Below, in pieces: positions 38,746-43,773 of a DNA stretch of 43,773 nucleotides. Under the pieces are notes generated by a model. It did no database searches, had not been told where the DNA came from, and worked only from the letters and a program-made list of their open reading frames with translations. Source of the DNA: Cyclobacteriaceae bacterium (lineage in GTDB: Bacteria; Bacteroidota; Bacteroidia; Cytophagales; Cyclobacteriaceae). Position 1 is the stretch's first letter, and every line of letters begins with the position of its first letter. Position numbers and translations under genes: made by a program. Location of the stretch: assembly GCA_016787625.1 (NCBI GenBank), contig JAEUUD010000005.1:1-43773 (forward strand). Reading direction: 5' to 3'.

Positions 38746-39254
38746 CGTCTTCGTTCAAACGAAAAGTACTGCAAGAGCAGAATCACGGTCATGGTAAAAG
38801 TAAGACTCGCAATAACCTTTAACATGGTGTACCAGAAAATGCCAAATCCACCAGCCTCCGCAAAGAAAAGGATGAAATGATGGAGGAATACGAGCGGAAG
38901 TGCATACACCATAAACCACTGCAGACCATTGACAGCAAGTGTCGGGCCTTGCCCGGCATCATATCCGCCCTGAGGCGTGATGGTTGTCAGCCAGTAGTTC
39001 CGAAGGTATGACACCAATATCAGACTCATGGCATGAAGCCCGAGGCTATCGTAAAACACATCGATTGAAAACCCCATCAGAAATCCCGCAAGCATCAGAA
39101 CGAGCGGATTGGTTTCTATGGGAAGCATGAGAATGAAGGCTACATAAACAAAACAGAAAGCGGTGTTGAAAAGAATCAACTGCTTAAGCAGCATGACTTG
39201 CGCCAGCATGTAGAGCACAAAATAGACAAAGACGAAAATGCCTGAACGGTTCAT
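38742..39254 (-). CDS. mreD: Rod shape-determining protein MreD
   Basis: 170-aa integral membrane protein with about five helices (FVYFVLYMLAQVMLLKQLILFN, FCFVYVAFILML, VLMLAGFLMGFSIDVFYDSLG, WFMVYALPLVFLHHFILFF, a final TM near the C-terminus). The sequence GFLMGFSIDVFYDSLGLHA is the conserved MreD core. MreD is a poorly understood partner in the elongasome. It lies 5 nt after mreC and overlaps mrdA by 4 nt. Assignment rests mostly on operon position and the core motif, since MreD is weakly conserved. Confidence 0.92.
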   Translation of the reverse strand: MNRSGIFVFVYFVLYMLAQVMLLKQLILFNTAFCFVYVAFILMLPIETNPLVLMLAGFLMGFSIDVFYDSLGLHAMSLILVSYLRNYWLTTITPQGGYDAGQGPTLAVNGLQWFMVYALPLVFLHHFILFFAEAGGFGIFWYTMLKVIASLTFTMTVILLLQYFSFERRR

Positions 39255-39259
39255 ACTAT

Positions 39260-40075
39260 TTATCGCTGTGCATGTGATTCCAGTGAATCAATTTCATTCT
39301 TCAGCATGCTCCTGACAACCTTGACATACGACAACCGGCGAAAGTCCTGGGCCAGTGCCAACTGGATGTCGAAGAACTGCGCCTCTTCCTTAAGATCAAC
39401 TTTGCTAATGACGCCTATCAGGATGCCCTCCGGAAATACAGCATTGTATCCCGATGTCACCACCGAGTCACCTACCTCCGGCCTGACATGCCTTGGGATG
39501 TAATGCAGCTTTACGAATAGCGGATCAATTCCGTCCCATTGAGAAGTACCAAAACTTCCGGTCCGCTTCAACACGCTGGACACCTGTTCATCGGTGTTCA
39601 ACAAGGAAGTTACCACCGCAAAATGTTCTGATACTGACTTTACTTTTCCTACAACACCTGAAGTCGAGATCACGGCCATACCGGGCTGCAAGCCCTCATC
39701 GGTTCCCCGGTTGATGGTGATGTGATTTTTGAATTGTGCAACCGAATTGTTGATCACCTTGGCGCCGATAAAATCAAACCGTGTGAGGCTGTCAGCGATG
39801 AGGACCGGCATTTCTCCGGAATTCAATCGCTCGACGAGGGTTCGCAGCTGCGCATTTTCGATGGAGAGCTCCCGGTTTACATCACGAAGGGACAGGTACT
39901 CCCGCGTACGCTGGGCGGCTCCCATGATGCCGGCAGCGATCCGGTTGGAAGAATTGAAAAACTGGGTGTTCTGATATTGGCTGTTCTCGACCCAAAGCCA
40001 GGCACAAAAAATCTCTAAGGACAGGAAGGTGAAAAAGGCCCGATAGTTGTATAGAAAATTGATTAGACGCAGCAT
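39260..40075 (-). CDS. mreC: Rod shape-determining protein MreC
   Basis: 271 aa. N-terminal anchor (about 12-30), a coiled coil (about 58-88: LSLRDVNRELSIENAQLRTLVERL), and the periplasmic double beta-barrel (about 105-255) with TINRGTDEGLQPGMAVISTSGVVGKVKSVSEHFAVVTSLLN. MreC bridges MreB to PBP2/RodA and activates PBP2. It starts 4 nt after mreB. Like many Bacteroidota MreC proteins it lacks the extended C-terminal tail of Gram-positive forms. Confidence 0.95.
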   Translation of the reverse strand: MLRLINFLYNYRAFFTFLSLEIFCAWLWVENSQYQNTQFFNSSNRIAAGIMGAAQRTREYLSLRDVNRELSIENAQLRTLVERLNSGEMPVLIADSLTRFDFIGAKVINNSVAQFKNHITINRGTDEGLQPGMAVISTSGVVGKVKSVSEHFAVVTSLLNTDEQVSSVLKRTGSFGTSQWDGIDPLFVKLHYIPRHVRPEVGDSVVTSGYNAVFPEGILIGVISKVDLKEEAQFFDIQLALAQDFRRLSYVKVVRSMLKNEIDSLESHAQR

Positions 40076-40079
40076 TGCA

Positions 40080-41105
40080 TCAAGTCATCAACACCTTGCG
40101 ATAGTGGTTGAGGTTCTTCAGCGCCGCGCCAGTACCACGAACAACCGCGCGCAGCGGGTCATCGGCCACATGGATTTTCAACTTCGTCTTCAGCGAGAGG
40201 CGCTTGTCAAGGCCTCTGAGCATGGCTCCACCTCCGGTGAGGTAGATACCGCGTTCATAAATGTCAGCAGAAAGCTCAGGAGGTGACAGCTCAAGGGCTT
40301 TAAGTACGGCCTCTTCCAGTTTTGAAATCGATTTGTCAAGGGCAAACGCCACTTCACTGTATGAAATCTTGATGGTCTTGGGAATACCGGTCATCAGGTC
40401 GCGGCCGCGAATCTCATAATCATCAGGACCGTCATCCAGTTCAGTCAGCGCAGACCCCACTTCAATCTTCACACGCTCAGCTGTGCGCTCGCCGATCAAC
40501 AGATTATGCTGTCGGCGCATGTAATCCAGGATGTCACGGTTAAATGTATCACCGGCGATGCGTATGGACTGGTCACAGACAATACCTGACAGGGCAATGA
40601 CGGCAATGTCAGTCGTTCCTCCGCCGATATCAACGATCATATTACCGATGGGCTGTTCAATGTCAATGCCAATGCCAACGGCGGCAGCGATCGGCTCATG
40701 AATCATATACACTTCCTTCGCATTGGCGTGTTCAGCCGAGTCGCGCACAGCGCGTTTCTCCACTTCGGTAATCGCAGAAGGAATACAAATCACCATGCGC
40801 AGTGACGGTGGGAACAAGCGCTTGCCTGTGTCAATCATCTTGATCATCCCGCGGATCATCATTTCTGCCGCATGAAAGTCTGCGATCACCCCTTCTTTCA
40901 AAGGCCTGATCGTTTTGATGTTCTCGTGCGTCTTCTCATGCATCTGCATAGCCTCCCGGCCAATGGCCAGCACCTTGCCGGTCATTTTATCCATAGCAAT
41001 GATGGAAGGTTCATCAACAACAACCTTGTCTTTATGAATGATCAGCGTGTTGGCCGTGCCCAGGTCGATGGCAATGTCGCTGGTGAAAAAATCAAATAGT
41101 GCCAT
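40080..41105 (-). CDS. mreB: Rod shape-determining protein MreB (actin-like)
   Basis: 341-aa bacterial actin that guides the elongation machinery. Phosphate-1 DLGTANTLI, phosphate-2 VDIGGGTTDIAVI and the adenosine-binding LTGGGAMLRGLDKRL are all present. The N-terminus MALFDFFTSDIAIDLGTANT contains the amphipathic membrane-binding start. It is the first gene of the mreB-mreC-mreD-mrdA-rodA operon. A strong Shine-Dalgarno (AAGGAGG, complement of 41116-41122) precedes it, unusual for this organism, along with a 10-bp direct repeat. The spacing of all five genes is 5 nt or less, or they overlap. Confidence 0.98.
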   Translation of the reverse strand: MALFDFFTSDIAIDLGTANTLIIHKDKVVVDEPSIIAMDKMTGKVLAIGREAMQMHEKTHENIKTIRPLKEGVIADFHAAEMMIRGMIKMIDTGKRLFPPSLRMVICIPSAITEVEKRAVRDSAEHANAKEVYMIHEPIAAAVGIGIDIEQPIGNMIVDIGGGTTDIAVIALSGIVCDQSIRIAGDTFNRDILDYMRRQHNLLIGERTAERVKIEVGSALTELDDGPDDYEIRGRDLMTGIPKTIKISYSEVAFALDKSISKLEEAVLKALELSPPELSADIYERGIYLTGGGAMLRGLDKRLSLKTKLKIHVADDPLRAVVRGTGAALKNLNHYRKVLMT

Positions 41106-41110
41106 GCGTG

Positions 41111-41142
41111 GAATTCCTCCTTAAAAGTGCAGTTAAAAGTGC
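41111..41142 (-). promoter_or_regulatory. Strong Shine-Dalgarno and 10-bp direct repeat in the mreB leader
   Basis: On the minus strand AAGGAGG (41122-41116) lies 10 nt before the mreB ATG. It overlaps the end of a direct repeat, GCACTTTTAA, present at 41142-41133 and 41130-41121 with CT between. Farther up is a weak -7 box TAATTTCG (41152-41145) and a small hairpin (41153-41165). Bacteroidota generally lack Shine-Dalgarno signals, so this one may be regulatory. Confidence 0.55.
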
Positions 41143-41180
41143 CCCGAAATTACTGAAATATTCAGGTCATTTCTCAAGGA

Positions 41181-42707
41181 TCAGTGCTTAAAATGCCGGT
41201 AACCGGTAAAGACCATCGCCATGTTGTGTTCGTCACAAAAAGTAATGGAGTCTTTGTCCTTGATCGACCCGCCCGGCTGGATGACTGCCCGGATGCCAGC
41301 CTGATCCGCGATCTCTACGCAGTCAGGGAAGGGGAAAAATGCATCGGATGCCATCACGGCTCCCTGAAGGCTGAACCCAAAAGCCCTGGCCTTCTCGATG
41401 GCTTGACGAAGTGCGTCAACCCTGCTTGTCTGGCCTACGCCACTCGCTAAAAGTTGGCCTTCTACAGCCAAAATGATGGTATTTGACTTGGTGTGCTTAC
41501 AAATCTTGCTGGCAAAAAGCAGCCCTCTGGTCTCCTCTTCCGAAGGCTGCCTGACGGTAACTACCTTTAAGTCCGCCGGTTCGTCCGTCTTCCAGTCATA
41601 GTCCTGTTCAATCAGTCCGTTCAACAGGCTTTTCACCTGCTTTTTCCTTCTCAGTTCTTGTTTTTGCCGCAGAATGATCCTGTTCTTTTTGGCCTGAAGG
41701 AGGCTCAATGCATCCTGAGTGTAGCCTGGCGCAATAAGTATCTCAAAGAACAGCGGGTTCATGGCCTCAGCCGCGTCCTTATCCACCTCCTTGTTGGTAA
41801 CAAGAACGCCTCCAAAGGCTGAAAGGGTGTCCGCCTGAAACGCCTTCTGGTATGCCTCCTTGACAGTTCTACCCGTAGCCACACCGCAGGCATTGGTGTG
41901 CTTGATAATGACGAAAGCTGTCTCGCCTTTGAATTCCTGAACCAGGTCTACAGCGGCATCAACGTCGACAAGATTATTATAGGAAAGCTCTTTCCCCTGG
42001 AGTTTCTCGAACAATTCATCCAGGTTGCCATAAAATATTCCTTTCTGGTGTGGGTTCTCGCCGTAGCGAAGCGCCATACCAGATGAATGACTCGCTTTGA
42101 ATGCAGGCAGTGACTGTTCATTGTTAAAATAACCGAAGATCGCTGAGTCATAATGTGAAGTCACATCGAAGGCCATTGCCGCAAAACGTTTTCTGTCGGC
42201 CGTTTCCGTCTGCAGGTTATTCTTGTCAAGTAATTCAAGAAGGCCGCCATATTGTGCCCGTGATGCCACGATGACAACATCCTCATGGTTTTTCGCGGCG
42301 GCGCGAATCAACGATATTCCTCCGATGTCAATTTTCTCAATGATCTCATCATCTGTTCCGCCGGCAGCCACTGTTTCCTCGAATGGATACAAATCGACAA
42401 TGACAAGGTCAAGAGGACCGATGCCGTACTGACTCGCTTGCTCGTTGTCAGAAGCATCGTTTCGGCGAAAGAGGATGCCTCCAAAAACAGCCGGGTGAAG
42501 CGTCTTTACCCTACCACCGAAAATGGAAGGATAACCTGTCAGTTTTTCCACCGGAGTAACCGGGTAGCCAAGTTTTTCTATGAATTGCTGCGTGCCTCCT
42601 GTCGAGACAAACTCAACCCCAGCCTTGCCCAGGCGGTGAATGATAGGTTCAAGGTTGTCCTTGTAATAAACCGAAATCAGCGCTCTGGTAATTTTGCGGG
42701 TGGCCAT
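41181..42707 (-). CDS. purH: Bifunctional AICAR formyltransferase/IMP cyclohydrolase
   Basis: PurH carries out the last two steps to IMP. 508 aa from the ATG at 42707 ([19 protein letters not shown]), supported by the promoter box at 42725-42732; a 19-codon upstream extension is possible but would contain the promoter. The N-terminal MGS-like IMPCH domain (about 1-195: [32 protein letters not shown]) is followed by the AICARFT domain with [42 protein letters not shown] and [17 protein letters not shown]. The 73-nt gap to mreB has no clear terminator, so read-through into the mre operon is possible. Confidence 0.96.
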   Translation of the reverse strand: MATRKITRALISVYYKDNLEPIIHRLGKAGVEFVSTGGTQQFIEKLGYPVTPVEKLTGYPSIFGGRVKTLHPAVFGGILFRRNDASDNEQASQYGIGPLDLVIVDLYPFEETVAAGGTDDEIIEKIDIGGISLIRAAAKNHEDVVIVASRAQYGGLLELLDKNNLQTETADRKRFAAMAFDVTSHYDSAIFGYFNNEQSLPAFKASHSSGMALRYGENPHQKGIFYGNLDELFEKLQGKELSYNNLVDVDAAVDLVQEFKGETAFVIIKHTNACGVATGRTVKEAYQKAFQADTLSAFGGVLVTNKEVDKDAAEAMNPLFFEILIAPGYTQDALSLLQAKKNRIILRQKQELRRKKQVKSLLNGLIEQDYDWKTDEPADLKVVTVRQPSEEETRGLLFASKICKHTKSNTIILAVEGQLLASGVGQTSRVDALRQAIEKARAFGFSLQGAVMASDAFFPFPDCVEIADQAGIRAVIQPGGSIKDKDSITFCDEHNMAMVFTGYRHFKH

Positions 42708-42724
42708 GGATTGAACTTGAGTCG

Positions 42725-42754
42725 CAAAAGTAAGGCTTGACTTTAAGAATGAAA
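42725..42754 (-). promoter_or_regulatory. Predicted purH promoter
   Basis: The minus strand has TACTTTTG at 42732-42725 (perfect -7 box) and TTTC at 42754-42751 (one mismatch to -33 TTTG), with an 18-nt spacer. It ends 17 nt before the chosen purH ATG. One of the best-formed promoters in the window. Confidence 0.65.
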
Positions 42755-42775
42755 GCGACCTCACTGATTTAAATG

Positions 42776-43570
42776 TCAGGTAAGCCTGAAGGTGTCGCCA
42801 TCCAGATATGCCGGAAACCGGTCTCTGAATTCCGCCAGGTGAGCTGCGTCCAGTATAACGGTTGCGGTTTGCTCCTGATCGCCACCTTCCCAGTCAACAA
42901 CACCCTTGGGATCAATCACAGCGGAGTGGCCATTGTATGGCACGCCCAGACCGTCGGGGCCAATGCGATTGACGCCGACAACGTACGAGAGGTTTTCGAT
43001 GGCTCTTGCTCGTAGCAGGGTATCCCACGCACCAATCCTCGCTGTGGGCCAGTTGGCCACATAAATCAATGCGTCATAAGTCACTTGCTTGCGCTCCTTG
43101 TCCCAGGCATTTCTACTCCATACAGGAAAACGGAGGTCATAGCAAACCAACGGACAAATCCTCCATCCTTTCCAAGTTCCTACCAGACGGCTGTCTCCCG
43201 CAGCATACACTTCATTTTCCCGTGCCATTCTAAACAGGTGTCTCTTGTCATACAGTTTATGGTCACCGCCTGGCTCCATCCATAGCAGCCGGTTGAAATG
43301 CTTCCCTTCCTCTTTGACAATGAAACTTCCTAGTATCAGAGCGCCTGTTTGCCTCGCCATCTGGCTCATCCATTTGAATGTCTGCAGGCCCATCACCTCC
43401 GCAAGAGGACCAGCATTCATCGAAAAGCCTGTCGTGAACATTTCAGGCAATACAATCACGTCAGTGCCTTGTCCAATTTTCCAGATCTTCTCTTCGAACA
43501 TGGCAAGGTTGGCAGAAGGGCTTTCCCAATGGAGGGCAGATTGAATCAGCGTGACACGTAAGTTCTCCAT
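42776..43570 (-). CDS. Carbon-nitrogen hydrolase, omega-amidase (YafV/Nit2) type
   Basis: 264-aa nitrilase-superfamily amidase. The Glu-Lys-Cys triad is E43 (VLPEMFTTGFSM), K109 (LYDKRHLF) and C143 (PLVCYDLRFPVW). The YDKRHLF and LVCYDLRFP versions of these motifs are typical of omega-amidases that hydrolyse 2-oxoglutaramate (and the 2-oxosuccinamate analogue) to 2-oxo acids. The gene starts 4 nt after the aminotransferase gene. Glutamine-dependent transaminases and omega-amidases often occur together, the amidase making the transamination irreversible. Confidence 0.9.
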   Translation of the reverse strand: MENLRVTLIQSALHWESPSANLAMFEEKIWKIGQGTDVIVLPEMFTTGFSMNAGPLAEVMGLQTFKWMSQMARQTGALILGSFIVKEEGKHFNRLLWMEPGGDHKLYDKRHLFRMARENEVYAAGDSRLVGTWKGWRICPLVCYDLRFPVWSRNAWDKERKQVTYDALIYVANWPTARIGAWDTLLRARAIENLSYVVGVNRIGPDGLGVPYNGHSAVIDPKGVVDWEGGDQEQTATVILDAAHLAEFRDRFPAYLDGDTFRLT

Positions 43571-43573
43571 GGA

Positions 43574-43773
43574 TCAGAATTGTCTAAGTATGGCTCCGGC
43601 ACGTTCGAGTGTCTCATCCTTCTTGGCAAAGCAAAACCTGAGCAAATGGTCTTCGCGTTTATTTTTATAGAACGCTGAAACAGGAATGGAAGCCAGCTTG
43701 TGTTCGGTGGTCAGCCACTCAGCCATTTCCATTTCCTTTTTGTTGCTGACCGAACGGTATGACAAAAGTTGGA
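43574..43773 (-). CDS. PLP-dependent aminotransferase, methionine/glutamine type (C-terminal end, truncated by window edge)
   Basis: Only the last 65 or so codons are visible; the frame is open to the window edge. The sequence begins QLLSYRSVSNKKEMEMAEWLTTEHKLASIPVSAFYKN and ends LLRFCFAKKDETLERAGAIL, the C-terminal small domain of class I aminotransferases. The arginine in LLRFCFAK would bind the substrate carboxylate. The closest match from memory is the YbdL/methionine aminotransferase group, which prefers methionine or glutamine-derived partners. The tight link to the omega-amidase supports this. The PLP lysine is outside the window. Confidence 0.85.
   Translation of the reverse strand, partial: QLLSYRSVSNKKEMEMAEWLTTEHKLASIPVSAFYKNKREDHLLRFCFAKKDETLERAGAILRQF

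Noticed and set aside
1-43773. CRISPR array, prophage, secretion or toxin-antitoxin system
   Set aside because: No spaced repeat arrays other than four different REP-like hairpins; no phage structural, cas or toxin families among the genes.

Overview
This window looks like a chromosomal segment of a Bacteroidota bacterium, most likely Cytophagales; the family or genus cannot be fixed by eye. The evidence is of four kinds. The promoters are of Bacteroidota type (-7 box TAnnTTTG). Shine-Dalgarno sequences are almost absent. Typical Bacteroidota families are present: GLPGLI protein, large carboxypeptidase-regulatory/TonB-like outer-membrane beta-barrel, PadR-FtsX permease pair, BshC, and single-domain Y1 transposase. 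The mreBCD-mrdA-rodA order also fits. Genes are densely packed, and several convergent pairs share stop codons. Most content is housekeeping; I see no prophage, CRISPR array, secretion system or toxin cluster.

Layout: (1) 1-2664 (+): end of rimO, bshC, and 5-formyl-THF cyclo-ligase. (2) 6481-2648 (-): a tight operon of a PfkB/adenosine kinase-like sugar kinase, a DUF4440-like lipoprotein, an M16 peptidase, ispF and mnmD, with a consensus -7 box in front. (3) 11096-6562 (-): GLPGLI protein, 934-aa outer-membrane barrel, glycerophosphodiesterase. Divergent from it (+) is a histidine kinase/OmpR-type regulator pair, and the shared intergenic region carries a 10-bp tandem direct repeat that looks like the regulator's binding site. 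(4) 13.4-14.3 kb: a small beta-barrel protein, tRNA-Val(GAC) and two flanking tRNA-Val fragments (a decayed array). (5) 14.3-15.9 kb: M1 aminopeptidase. (6) 18368-15907 (-): two pirins, OsmC and a ferredoxin-CDGSH protein, behind a nearly perfect 24-bp palindrome. (7) 18.6-23.7 kb: PadR-FtsX permease, YdeI-like protein, MarR regulator, YciI-like secreted protein, DJ-1/PfpI protein, and tRNA-Val(TAC) with its own promoter and terminator. (8) 23.9-29.2 kb: AsmA-like protein, UbiA prenyltransferase, purN, thioesterase, bile-acid:Na+ symporter-like protein. (9) 29.3-30.1 kb: a single-domain HUH/Y1 transposase followed by four REP-like hairpins. (10) 30.1-31.4 kb (-): homogentisate dioxygenase plus a 48-aa ORF. 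(11) 31.5-35.6 kb: S41 protease, ruvX, def, 2Fe-2S ferredoxin, and an unrecognised 343-aa protein. (12) 41105-35648 (-): mreB-mreC-mreD-mrdA-rodA cell-shape operon. (13) 43773-41181 (-): aminotransferase (partial), omega-amidase, purH.

The points most worth a second look are the putative two-component/GLPGLI/barrel regulon with its direct repeats, the palindrome-controlled pirin/OsmC/CDGSH operon, the RAYT-like transposase with its REP-like array, the eroded tRNA-Val array, promoters placed so close to start codons that leaderless mRNAs are expected, and the unusual strong Shine-Dalgarno in front of mreB. I did not find a clearly unprecedented system. The candidates are regulatory and mobile-element signals, offered as inference.
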